A stretch of 19,809 nt of DNA. It comes from an uncultured Alcaligenaceae bacterium. GTDB lineage: Bacteria > Pseudomonadota > Gammaproteobacteria > Burkholderiales > Burkholderiaceae_B. The stretch is from assembly GCA_937952975.1 (NCBI GenBank), contig CALFXX010000094.1:1-19809 (forward strand). Reading direction: 5' to 3'. Made by a program: the position numbers and the translations under genes. Each line of letters opens with the position of its first letter. Positions within the stretch are counted from its first letter, which is position 1. The notes under the pieces were generated by a model. It worked only from the letters and a program-made list of their open reading frames with translations, made no database searches and was not told the DNA's origin. Shown here piece after piece: positions 6,640-13,052 of this stretch.

Positions 6640-7638
6640 ATGGCTCACCAAACCTCCGCTAGCCCTGCCTGCTTAGGGCTCGCCCTCGCACTCACTCTCT
6701 TAATCACTCACCCCACCCAAGCCCAAACCCCCGACCCCTACCCCGCGCGCCCAATCAAAGTCATCGTCGGTATCGGTGCAGGTAGTAACACCGACGCCCT
6801 CGGCCGTTTAGCCGCCAGCTTTTTATCTAAACAACTCAACCAAGCCGTCGTCGTTGAAAACCGCCCCGGTGCCGGCGGCACAATCGCTGCTGAAGCGGTC
6901 GCCACCGCCGCACCAGATGGCTATACCTTGTTGTGGGCAAGCTCGTCGATCCCGATGTTTCCGCACATGTATGCAAACCTTAAATTCGACCCGATCAAAG
7001 ATTTGGTGGGTGCTGGCGGAGTGGCCGAAGGCGGCTTGGTGATCCTGACTCGCCCCGACGCCCCCTGGAAGACGCTCGCCGAACTCATTCAATATGGCAA
7101 AAGCAAGCCACCTGGTGCAATCTCTTACGCCTCGGCAGGCATTGGCAGTAACGCCTATTTGTTTTCAGAGATCTTTGCGCAAACCGTTGGGCTTGAGTTT
7201 TTGCACGTTCCCTATAAAGGCTCATCCGCGGCGCTCGCAGATATCGTTTCAGGGCAAGTCGATTTTGTATTTGATGGCCCGTCTACCGCCATCCCTCAAG
7301 TAGACTCAGGCCGCGTCAGAGCGCTTGCCTTCTCAACCAAAAATCGCAGCAGCTTTATGCCTAACACCCCAACACTTAACGAAGCTGGGGCAACAGGCTT
7401 TGGCCAACGCACGTGGTTAGCATTTTTTGCACCAGCGGGCACACCAAGCACCGTCACCAACAAACTGTCTGACGCTATCGGCACGTTTGTACCCACGCCC
7501 GACTTCAGAAGAGAACTTGGGGGCCTAGCACACGAACCGATGCCCATGACTGGCGATGCCCTCACCACCATGATCAAAGAAGAATCAGTACAGTGGGGCA
7601 AAACACTTAAGTCGCTCAAGTTGCAACCCTCAAAATAG
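6640..7638 (+). CDS. Tripartite tricarboxylate transporter substrate-binding protein (Bug family)
   Basis: This 332-aa periplasmic solute-binding protein belongs to the Bug/TctC family, greatly expanded in Bordetella and other Burkholderiales. A signal peptide covers about residues 1-28, with a hydrophobic core and likely cleavage after TQA. The mature start PDPYPARPIKVIVGIGAG is the classic Bug opening. NRPGAGGTIAAEAVA, APDGYTLLW, FEFLHVPYKGSSAAL-type sequence and QVDFVFDGPSTAIPQVDSGRVRALA are further family blocks. The ligand cannot be told from sequence; relatives bind carboxylates, amino acids or aromatic acids. No membrane components (TctA/TctB) lie next to it, so it is an orphan receptor as is usual for this family. 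ATG 6640 is supported by the signal peptide. Its TAG stop lies within a 15-bp tandem repeat array. Confidence 0.92.
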   Translation: MAHQTSASPACLGLALALTLLITHPTQAQTPDPYPARPIKVIVGIGAGSNTDALGRLAASFLSKQLNQAVVVENRPGAGGTIAAEAVATAAPDGYTLLWASSSIPMFPHMYANLKFDPIKDLVGAGGVAEGGLVILTRPDAPWKTLAELIQYGKSKPPGAISYASAGIGSNAYLFSEIFAQTVGLEFLHVPYKGSSAALADIVSGQVDFVFDGPSTAIPQVDSGRVRALAFSTKNRSSFMPNTPTLNEAGATGFGQRTWLAFFAPAGTPSTVTNKLSDAIGTFVPTPDFRRELGGLAHEPMPMTGDALTTMIKEESVQWGKTLKSLKLQPSK

Positions 7639-7709
7639 TCGCCCTGAAAAAAATCACTCCGAACATAGTTGCCCAGCACATAGTCGCCCCGCGCATAGCC
7701 ACGCACCCA
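7635..7709. repeat. Five-copy 15-bp tandem repeat
   Basis: Units of 15 bases start at 7635, 7650, 7665, 7680 and 7695, with an approximate consensus ATAGTCGCCCCGNAC. Copies 3 and 4 match best, copy 2 is degraded, and a weak sixth copy may follow at 7710. The TAG stop of the Bug gene is inside copy 1, and the array fills most of the spacer to the hydrolase gene. Read on the minus strand each unit encodes five residues of the form G-D/N-Y-x-x. No gene on that strand is credible here. Confidence 0.8.
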
Positions 7710-7728
7710 CAAGAGCACCCAGACAACC

Positions 7729-8736
7729 ATGACCAGCCCCCGCCCCCCAGCCGTCGAAGGTACGTTCACCATCAACAACTTCACCTTCGAATCCGGTGAA
7801 ACCATGCCCGAGCTACGCGTGGGCTATGTCATGTACGGCACGCTTAACGCCAAACGCGACAATCTCTGTTTAGTCATGCCCGGCACAGGCAACTTGCGCC
7901 ACAGCACACTTGAACACGTTGGGCCCGGGCGCGCTTACGATACCGATCACTATTGCGTCGTGTGCACCGATGCCATCGGAGGTGGCACGTCTTCACAACC
8001 CGCTGAAGGCTTGCACGAGCGGTTTCCTAAGTATTCGATTCGTGACATGGTGCATGCACAGTACTTATTAGCGCGCGATGGCCTAGGGCTTGGTGCAACG
8101 ACACAAGTGGCGCTGCTCGCCGGCGCCTCGATGGGCGCCTTTCAAACGCTTGAGTGGTTGATTCATTACCCCGACTCAGTGCACAATGCCGTGTTGCTGG
8201 TGCCAGGCTGGCAAGCTAACAACACCTTCAAAATCGCCACGGCGCGCATGTTTGATTTCATTGAGCTTGATGCGAATTGGCAGGGCGGTGCTTACACCGT
8301 TCAGCCTAAGGCGGCTCAGCTTGCTGCGGGCAAACATTATTTTGCTTGGACCGTGACGGATGATTACCTCGAGACTACAGATTACGCCCAGGTGCAACAA
8401 GAGGCGCAGGCTGCCGGCGACTGGTTTGCCCATTGGGATGCCATGGGGATTGTGCGCCGGTATCAGGCGTCTTCGCAGCATGACGTGACCAAGCCGTTTG
8501 GTGGTGATTTGAAACAAGCGTTGCAACGCGTGAAGGCTAAGGTATTGGTGCTGCCTTGCTCGCAAGATCGGCTGCTGGGTGTTGAGGGCGCTAAAGATTT
8601 GGCGCAGAGGATTCAACACGCGTCGTATCGCGAGGTGGATTCAAACTGGGGGCATCTGGCTTGGCGGCCTGTTCCGGGGTCGACACAGACGAATGCGGTG
8701 ACAAAATATGTTCGTGAGTTTTTGAGGTTGCATTAG
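7729..8736 (+). CDS. Alpha/beta hydrolase, homoserine O-acetyltransferase-like
   Basis: This 335-aa protein belongs to the MetX-like branch of the alpha/beta hydrolases. Its predicted triad is nucleophile S134 in the elbow GASMGAFQ, acid D280 in PCSQDRLL and H309 in NWGHLAW. The opening FTFESGETMPELRVGYVMYG and MPGTGNLRH are typical of the MetX family's first strands. The length is close to that of MetX (about 350-380) but shorter, with a reduced lid region. True homoserine acetyltransferases have a GGSMGG elbow; the GASMGA here and the lack of met genes nearby make an esterase, hydrolase or other acyltransferase role equally likely. No signal peptide is seen. It follows the Bug receptor gene after a repeat-filled spacer, so a joint transcript is possible but not shown. 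ATG 7729 is the first start. Confidence 0.82.
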   Translation: MTSPRPPAVEGTFTINNFTFESGETMPELRVGYVMYGTLNAKRDNLCLVMPGTGNLRHSTLEHVGPGRAYDTDHYCVVCTDAIGGGTSSQPAEGLHERFPKYSIRDMVHAQYLLARDGLGLGATTQVALLAGASMGAFQTLEWLIHYPDSVHNAVLLVPGWQANNTFKIATARMFDFIELDANWQGGAYTVQPKAAQLAAGKHYFAWTVTDDYLETTDYAQVQQEAQAAGDWFAHWDAMGIVRRYQASSQHDVTKPFGGDLKQALQRVKAKVLVLPCSQDRLLGVEGAKDLAQRIQHASYREVDSNWGHLAWRPVPGSTQTNAVTKYVREFLRLH

Positions 8737-8792
8737 TCGCGCAAAAACCCTCGCCGAGGCACGTCGAACTTACAATTTGATACAGACATCCT

Positions 8793-8814
8793 TGCATTAA
8801 TTTGTCAAAATGCA
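8793..8814. promoter_or_regulatory. Inverted repeat upstream of ParD-like gene
   Basis: TGCATT (8793-8798) and AATGCA (8809-8814) form a perfect 6-base inverted repeat with a 10-base gap, 27 bases before the ATG at 8842. A possible -10 element, TAGAAT (8821-8826), lies just downstream. This is the usual place for an antitoxin's own operator. Confidence 0.35.
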
Positions 8815-8841
8815 TGAGGATAGAATGCAGAGGGTTTCGCT

Positions 8842-9042
8842 ATGTCATCAAACTTAATTCATACACTTTCAGAGCCTGGGCACGGCTCATCATCGCTCAA
8901 TGATCACCCCGCTGTTAAAGGCGCTCGCGCCCAACTGCGGGCCATGCTAATTGAAGGTGCTGTCTCACCTAAAACCACTCTGCTAAACGATTCCTTCATC
9001 GAGAAGCTAAGACAAGAATCAAAGAAGCGGATGGGGTTGTGA
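8842..9042 (+). CDS. Small ParD-like antitoxin, N-terminally atypical
   Basis: A 66-aa protein. Its second half, from about residue 28 (RAQLRAMLIEGAVS, then NDSFIEKLRQE), resembles the C-terminal toxin-binding tail of ParD antitoxins, where an LRxxLIEGExSG segment precedes an F-rich helix. The usual N-terminal ribbon-helix-helix DNA-binding part is not visible; the first 27 residues are Ser/Gly/His-rich. AGAGGG (8829-8834) lies seven bases before ATG 8842, a good ribosome-binding site, so it is probably still translated. Its TGA overlaps the GTG of the following small frame by three bases, the typical coupled layout of toxin-antitoxin pairs. Read together, this looks like a decayed ParDE module. 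Weak similarity means it could be an unrelated small protein. Confidence 0.5.
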   Translation: MSSNLIHTLSEPGHGSSSLNDHPAVKGARAQLRAMLIEGAVSPKTTLLNDSFIEKLRQESKKRMGL

Positions 9043-9164
9043 TTACTAAACCAATATATCCAAGCGAGGTTGCGAAAGACGACCTTGCCAACGCACTTCT
9101 AAATTATGAGCAGCAGTTTGCTGACTGGGCGATTGATGGCGGAAACGCCGAAGGCCAACTCTAA
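9039..9164 (+). pseudogene. Truncated ParE/RelE-like toxin remnant
   Basis: A 41-codon frame starting at GTG 9039, overlapping the upstream TGA. PSEVAKDDLANALLNYEQQF resembles the first strand and helix of ParE toxins (the S-x-x-A-x-x-D-L ... Y pattern). ParE proteins are about 90-100 aa, so more than half is missing, including the C-terminal strands and catalytic or gyrase-contact region. None of the three plus-strand frames from 9165 to 9409 continues the fold; that 245-base stretch shows nothing recognisable. The fragment is probably inactive. A real small protein of unknown function is the alternative. Confidence 0.45.
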
Positions 9165-9409
9165 AAAAACCAGCGGGACGCGGCCAGGAGGACAAATAAA
9201 ACGCCAAATAACAGGCCGAAGCTGCGTTCGCTGGGTAAAGTTTGGGTTTGATCCATCGTCAATTTTGGACTCTCTTAGCGTTAACACAGGGGCAACAAAC
9301 CGTGCCCCGCAACCGAAACGGACTGTAATGCGGTTTCTGGCATAGAATTCAAACACCTAAAGAGCTCTTACCGGCAAATCCTCACGCTAATAGGCCATCG
9401 CCCGTGACC

Positions 9410-10129
9410 ATGCACCAACAAGACTTCGACTCGCCTTCTGTGACCCGCCTACGGGCCGACTTAGCCCTGGCCCTAAGGGCAGCCGCGCACCACAGCTTAG
9501 CTGAGGGAGTGTGCAATCACTTCAGCGTAGAGCTGCCAGATCATTCGGGCCGCTTCTTGCTCAACCCCCGCGGTTTGCTCTGGAGCGAGATCACGGCCGA
9601 CGACATCGTGATGATTGACGGCGAAGGCAATATCCTGGCGGGCAAACACGCGGTCGAGCCCACTGCCATGTTTATTCATGCGGCCATTCATCGAATATGC
9701 AAAAAAGCCTGTGTGATGCACACCCATATGCCTTATTCCACGGCACTGACGCTAACGTCCGACCGTGCCTTGGATACCACTCTGTCGCAAAACGCGATGC
9801 GTTTTCATGAGCGGATTGCCATTGACCCAGACTACAACGGCCTGGCCTTAGATATCTCAGAAGGCGAGCGTATCGCTCACGCCATGGGCAAGGCAGATAT
9901 CGCCTTTTTAGGCAATCATGGGGTGGTGGTGTGCAACGACCGCATCGATTACGCCTACGACGACCTGTATTTTCTAGAGCGCGCCTGTATGGTTGAAGTG
10001 ATGGCTCACTCAACCGGCAAAAAGCTTGTGCCAGTGAACGCAGCGCTAGCCAAACGGGTTGGCCAGCAGATTGATGGCGAGCGGTTGCAGGGCGAGTTGT
10101 TTTTTGAGGCGCTTCGGCGGGTGCTTTAA
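9410..10129 (+). CDS. Class II aldolase/adducin family protein
   Basis: This 239-aa zinc-dependent enzyme belongs to the fuculose-phosphate aldolase/ribulose-5-phosphate epimerase superfamily. Metal ligands are predicted at H104 and H106 (HTHMPYS) and H170 (GNHGVV); the probable catalytic glutamate is E83 (VEPTAMFIH). GVCNHFSVELP and LLNPRGLLWSEI form the phosphate/substrate side. The length fits the family. Many Burkholderiales members are annotated only as class II aldolase/adducin domain proteins and some act on non-phosphorylated substrates, so the reaction is not certain. ATG 9410 is preferred to GTG 9404, two codons upstream; neither has a clear ribosome-binding site. It stands alone, with an apparently decayed toxin-antitoxin pair on one side and the convergent toxin-antitoxin operon on the other. 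Confidence 0.88.
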   Translation: MHQQDFDSPSVTRLRADLALALRAAAHHSLAEGVCNHFSVELPDHSGRFLLNPRGLLWSEITADDIVMIDGEGNILAGKHAVEPTAMFIHAAIHRICKKACVMHTHMPYSTALTLTSDRALDTTLSQNAMRFHERIAIDPDYNGLALDISEGERIAHAMGKADIAFLGNHGVVVCNDRIDYAYDDLYFLERACMVEVMAHSTGKKLVPVNAALAKRVGQQIDGERLQGELFFEALRRVL

Positions 10130-10138
10130 GGCACCAAG

Positions 10139-10225
10139 TTGCCGATCTTGCCGCTGAATTATTTACTTTATATTCAAATGGTTAGATAACAATTACAGCA
10201 AAACTTGCCGATCCATTTGCCGATG
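10139..10225. repeat. Paired TTGCCGAT motifs in convergent spacer
   Basis: TTGCCGATC (10139), TTGCCGCTG (10148), TTGCCGATC (10205) and TTGCCGATG (10217) are four near-identical 9-mers, in two close pairs 9 and 12 bases apart, about 57 bases between pairs. They lie between the convergent ends of the aldolase gene and the small membrane protein gene. Their function is unknown. The core resembles that of the two tandem arrays elsewhere in the window. Confidence 0.55.
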
Positions 10226-10233
10226 TCATTACA

Positions 10234-10392
10234 CTATTCGTTAGCAGCATCGATCTTTTTTGAGCGGCGCGAAAGAATTTCTGTCCATCTGCTGAGGCGA
10301 TAAGCGACCCAAAAACACAGCCACAACATCGCGATCAGCGCGAGAAGACCGATGCTTGGTTCCTCGACTATTTTTGCCAACAGGGTATTCAT
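10234..10392 (-). CDS. Small single-helix membrane protein, last gene of toxin-antitoxin operon
   Basis: A 52-aa frame, too short for common gene-calling limits. It has one strong hydrophobic helix, GLLALIAMLWLCFWVAY (about residues 15-31), followed by a basic and polar tail containing SRRSKK, which predicts a cytoplasmic C-terminus by the positive-inside rule. It begins 24 bases after the stop of the 97-aa gene on the same strand, and AAGG lies eleven bases before its ATG, somewhat far but usable. The ATG, a continuous frame and a plausible membrane topology support it. I do not recognise the family. Its place makes it part of the four-gene operon; a membrane-anchoring or membrane-active role is possible but unproven. 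Confidence 0.6.
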   Translation of the reverse strand: MNTLLAKIVEEPSIGLLALIAMLWLCFWVAYRLSRWTEILSRRSKKIDAANE

Positions 10393-10416
10393 TGTTGTAA
10401 TTACCTTAATTTCAGA

Positions 10417-10710
10417 CTATCGCAACTCTTGCAGCCGCTTAATATGCTCAGCCAGATCTGCGTGCAACTGTTGTTGCGTTTCTTTTTGACTTAAGGCTTT
10501 CATCACGTTGGCGACCAAATCTAAAAGCGCAGGGGTAGGCAGCACTAGCGTGACCACTGAATCCAAAGCGCCCGATGCGTCTGCATCGCCGCCAAATGTT
10601 AGTTTGCTGACATGGGGGCCGAGCGCTAGCTGAGTCAGCGCGTCTGCGTAAAGTGTTTCTGAGGTTGATACATTTGCGACAAGTTTGGGGTTCGATTTCT
10701 TTGTGGTCAT
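10417..10710 (-). CDS. Unrecognised 97-aa protein coupled to XRE antitoxin
   Basis: A 97-aa soluble protein. A strand-rich first part (TSETLYADALTQLALGPH, then SKLTFGGDADASGALDS) leads into VVTLVLPTPALLDLVANVMK and a charged C-terminal helix with heptad-like leucines (LHADLAEHIKRLQEL). Its ATG overlaps the antitoxin stop as TAATG, a termination-reinitiation arrangement, which strongly suggests co-translation with the toxin-antitoxin pair. The shape (function-less strands followed by a PTPALLDLV helix) recalls small DUF3467-type proteins, but the similarity is weak. In tripartite HigBA systems a third gene may encode a SecB-like chaperone; whether this one does is only a hypothesis. Confidence 0.7.
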   Translation of the reverse strand: MTTKKSNPKLVANVSTSETLYADALTQLALGPHVSKLTFGGDADASGALDSVVTLVLPTPALLDLVANVMKALSQKETQQQLHADLAEHIKRLQELR

Positions 10711-11156
10711 TAGGCTTTGCTAGTAGAGATTTCTTCAGAATATGGCGCTGCGTAAAGCGCCTCGGGTGATAAATCTTGGCTTTCACGCGCAAGCGCGCTG
10801 TAGGGAACAAACCGTAGAGATACCGCACAATCAAATGCCTGCGCCACACTGACTAGCGTATCGAGCGTGTAGCCGCCGTAACTGGGGTCTTCAAGTCGCG
10901 ATACCGCTGATTGCTTAGTGCCCAGAGCATTGGCCAAATCAGTTTGAGACAAGCCACGTGCGTTGCGGTTAGTTTTTATCTGCCAGGCAATCCCTTGCTC
11001 AATGGAGGCGAGGAGGTACGCCCTTCTGTACTCGGCGTCGCGCCACTTTGGGTACTTGGATAGCGGGTTGTCCTGTTTTACCTGACGTACTGCTTGGATT
11101 TTGGCAGGCGAGGCAAGGTAAGACCAAGCAAGGCTCGGTGACGAATGAGAAGTCAC
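10710..11156 (-). CDS. XRE-family antitoxin
   Basis: This protein of about 148 aa carries a Cro/C1-type helix-turn-helix. The DNA-binding part reads QGIAWQIKTNRNARGLSQTD, then LANALGTKQSAVSRLEDPSYG, followed by TLDTLVSVAQAFDCAVSLRF, all typical of XRE antitoxins of HigA-like or ImmA-free toxin-antitoxin pairs. WRDAEYRRAYLLASIEQG ahead of the domain is also a family feature, so the start must lie upstream of it. No ATG is available at a suitable place; GTG 11156 is my choice and GTG 11165 is an alternative. The start falls within the toxin gene, giving an overlap of about 158 bases in a different frame. The antitoxin would neutralise the toxin and repress the operon. The next gene starts at its stop codon. 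Confidence 0.75.
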   Translation of the reverse strand: MTSHSSPSLAWSYLASPAKIQAVRQVKQDNPLSKYPKWRDAEYRRAYLLASIEQGIAWQIKTNRNARGLSQTDLANALGTKQSAVSRLEDPSYGGYTLDTLVSVAQAFDCAVSLRFVPYSALARESQDLSPEALYAAPYSEEISTSKA

Positions 11157-11535
11157 GATCCGCACTTTGCTTGCGCTGTTGGCAAGTTTCGACGTAGTTG
11201 CGAGGTACGTATTGCTGATCGCGCTCGGTGCCCCCGAGCGTTGTGACAAAAGCGTGGTGTGGCCCATAAAAGTGTCCAAATAAACGCCATTGCGTTCTAT
11301 TTTCATCTCGAAAATGTATCACAAAAATGTGATTTCCTAAAGGGCTCGCTTGCGGTCGCATCCACGCGGTTTCGGGCTGTACCCTTAGGTGTTCTAACGC
11401 GCGATCCAGATTTGCCAAGCCTGACTTCGTCAACTGAGCGCGCCATTTTTTTATCGCGTGCTCGCCTCGTTGGGTCAGATAGCAGTGAAAGTTCCAGGGG
11501 CTCAGTAAAACTTCTTGTACTTTTTTCAAACGCAT
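10999..11535 (-). CDS. RelE/HigB-like toxin
   Basis: A 178-aa frame whose first about 120 residues resemble toxins of the RelE/HigB superfamily. WNFHCYLTQRGEHAIKKW is followed by LGNHIFVIHFRDENRTQWRL, then FGHFYGPHHAFVTTLGGTER and DQQYVPRNY: the strand, RxxG-like and F-x-x-x-x-x-x-E-R-D-x-x-Y-x-P pattern seen in HigB/Gp49-type proteins. These cut mRNA on the ribosome. The toxin-before-antitoxin order is the HigBA order. The last about 55 residues are low-complexity and lie opposite the antitoxin's 5' part in another frame; they may be an extension gained by losing an earlier stop codon. ATG 11535 is preferred because the fold starts soon after; the upstream frame to 11595 looks non-native. 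Exact family uncertain. Confidence 0.65.
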   Translation of the reverse strand: MRLKKVQEVLLSPWNFHCYLTQRGEHAIKKWRAQLTKSGLANLDRALEHLRVQPETAWMRPQASPLGNHIFVIHFRDENRTQWRLFGHFYGPHHAFVTTLGGTERDQQYVPRNYVETCQQRKQSADRDFSFVTEPCLVLPCLACQNPSSTSGKTGQPAIQVPKVARRRVQKGVPPRLH

Positions 11536-11781
11536 CACAACCAAAAAAATAGCCACCAAGCAGGTCGAAAGTCTGTGCTTTCTGTTGGGTGTCACCTGAG
11601 GGCAGCCGGTTTTGTACTAAGGCTAAATTTTAACGCACCCTCAATGCGATGCAGAAGCACGATCAAGCCATCCACCTAGACAAAAAGAGCACAGCCGCTC
11701 AAGATCGGCTAAATTTGAGCCCAACTCGTTTAACTTTAGGCTCTCGTCTGTGACGCACCTATTTTGCCGCCCTCCACCCCA

Positions 11782-12927
11782 ATGAAAATCCTAATCGTGT
11801 TCGGCACCCGCCCTGAGGCGATCAAAATGGCGCCGTTGGTGCATGCGTTTAAAGCCAACCCTGCGTTTGAAACGATTGTGTGCGTCACCGCCCAGCACCG
11901 GCAAATGCTGGATCAAGTTCTCAATATCTTCGAAATCACCCCCGACATCGACCTGAACCTGATGCGGGCTGGGCAAGATCTGTTTGATGTCACCAGCGCC
12001 GTCTTACTGGGCATGCGCGAAGTATTGAAAATCCACAAGCCCGATGCTGTGCTGGTGCACGGCGATACCACCACAGCCTATGCCACTGCCACCGCAGCTT
12101 TTTACGCCGGGATCCCGGTGGGGCACGTCGAGGCCGGTTTGCGCACGCACAACATCCTGTCGCCGTTTCCTGAAGAATTTAACCGCCAGGTGGTCAGTAA
12201 GATCGCAACATGGCATTTCGCCCCCACAGAATCTAGCCGCCAAAATCTTTTAGACGAGCGCACGCCCGACCAAAACATCACCGTGACCGGCAATACCGTG
12301 ATCGACGCCCTGTTTTGGGTGCTAAAGCGCATTGAAAACGACCCCGCCAAACGCGGTCAACTTGAAGCCTTTTTAAACCAACGTCTGCCCTTCAGCTGGG
12401 CAACACAACGCTTTGTGCTGATCACGGGCCACAGGCGCGAAAACTTTGGTGATGGCTTCTTGGCGATTTGCGAAGCCATTCGGCAACTGGCCGCAACGCA
12501 CCGAGGCGTACATTTTGTGTACCCCGTTCACCTGAACCCAAACGTACAAAAGCCTGTTTATGACCTCATCAGCGGCCATGCAAATATCCACCTGATCGAC
12601 CCGCTTGAGTACGAGCCTTTTGTATTTTTGCTTAGACACGCCTATCTGGTGCTGACCGACAGTGGCGGGATTCAAGAAGAGGCGCCTAGCTTAGGTAAAC
12701 CAGTATTGGTCATGCGCGAGGTAACCGAGCGACCCGAGGCGGTTGAGGCGGGTACAGTCAGGCTAGTGGGCGCAGACACCACCAAAATCGTGCGGCACGT
12801 GACGGAGCTATTAAAAGACGAAGCTGCGTACGCGACCATGTCTAAGGCTCATAACCCTTATGGGGATGGGAGGGCAGCTGAACGGATTACGACAGTTTTT
12901 AAAATGCGTCAGCACAACGTTTCTTAA
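11782..12927 (+). CDS. wecB: UDP-N-acetylglucosamine 2-epimerase (non-hydrolysing)
   Basis: This 381-aa cytosolic enzyme interconverts UDP-GlcNAc and UDP-ManNAc, the precursor of ManNAc and ManNAcA residues in surface glycans. It has the GT-B fold. FGTRPEAIKMAP (7-18) is the N-terminal signature. The catalytic residues known from E. coli WecB (D95, E117, E131) fall at the same numbers here in VHGDTTT, GHVEAGLRT and FPEEFNR; the catalytic histidine is in TGHRREN (H217). SDSGGIQEEAPSLGKP is the UDP-binding segment. ATG 11782 gives the expected start MKILIVFGTRPE; an upstream in-frame TTG would add a non-conserved tail. The downstream polysaccharide genes run the other way, so it has its own transcript. 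wecC is not in the window. Confidence 0.95.
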   Translation: MKILIVFGTRPEAIKMAPLVHAFKANPAFETIVCVTAQHRQMLDQVLNIFEITPDIDLNLMRAGQDLFDVTSAVLLGMREVLKIHKPDAVLVHGDTTTAYATATAAFYAGIPVGHVEAGLRTHNILSPFPEEFNRQVVSKIATWHFAPTESSRQNLLDERTPDQNITVTGNTVIDALFWVLKRIENDPAKRGQLEAFLNQRLPFSWATQRFVLITGHRRENFGDGFLAICEAIRQLAATHRGVHFVYPVHLNPNVQKPVYDLISGHANIHLIDPLEYEPFVFLLRHAYLVLTDSGGIQEEAPSLGKPVLVMREVTERPEAVEAGTVRLVGADTTKIVRHVTELLKDEAAYATMSKAHNPYGDGRAAERITTVFKMRQHNVS

Positions 12928-12930
12928 CGA

Positions 12931-12944
12931 AAAGGCCCGCCTTT
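12931..12944 (+). terminator. Small hairpin after wecB
   Basis: AAAGG (12931-12935) pairs with CCTTT (12940-12944) across a CCCG loop, starting four bases after the wecB stop codon. The stem is only five pairs and no long T-tract follows, so it is a weak terminator candidate. Confidence 0.25.
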
Positions 12945-13052
12945 ACACGTTTAAAGATAATAGTTAAATTTGATGATCTGCTTGGCGGACCAATCTCCGA
13001 CCAAAGCAGGCCAGACCAACGTGTCGCCAGTGGTTAAGAATCTTTAGTTTGA

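Noticed and set aside
7635..7709. Possible CRISPR array
   Set aside because: Units are contiguous with no spacers and only 15 bases long; the 27-bp array is likewise contiguous. No cas genes are present.
7296..7805. Minus-strand frame with pentapeptide-like repeats
   Set aside because: Most of it is antisense to the Bug and hydrolase genes. Only the 15-bp array gives the repeated pattern, and no start or ribosome-binding site is convincing. It is kept as a finding about the array only.
8591..8815. Minus-strand open frame at the hydrolase 3' end
   Set aside because: It is antisense to the hydrolase C-terminus and the spacer, with no recognisable domain.
9106..9345. Plus-strand open frame of about 79 codons before the aldolase gene
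   Set aside because: It has basic, low-complexity sequence without a recognisable domain, no good ribosome-binding site, and overlaps the toxin remnant.
10448..10849. Minus-strand frame overlapping the antitoxin and the 97-aa gene
   Set aside because: It is an alternate-frame shadow. The XRE helix-turn-helix in the other frame is clear and its translation is coupled to the next gene.
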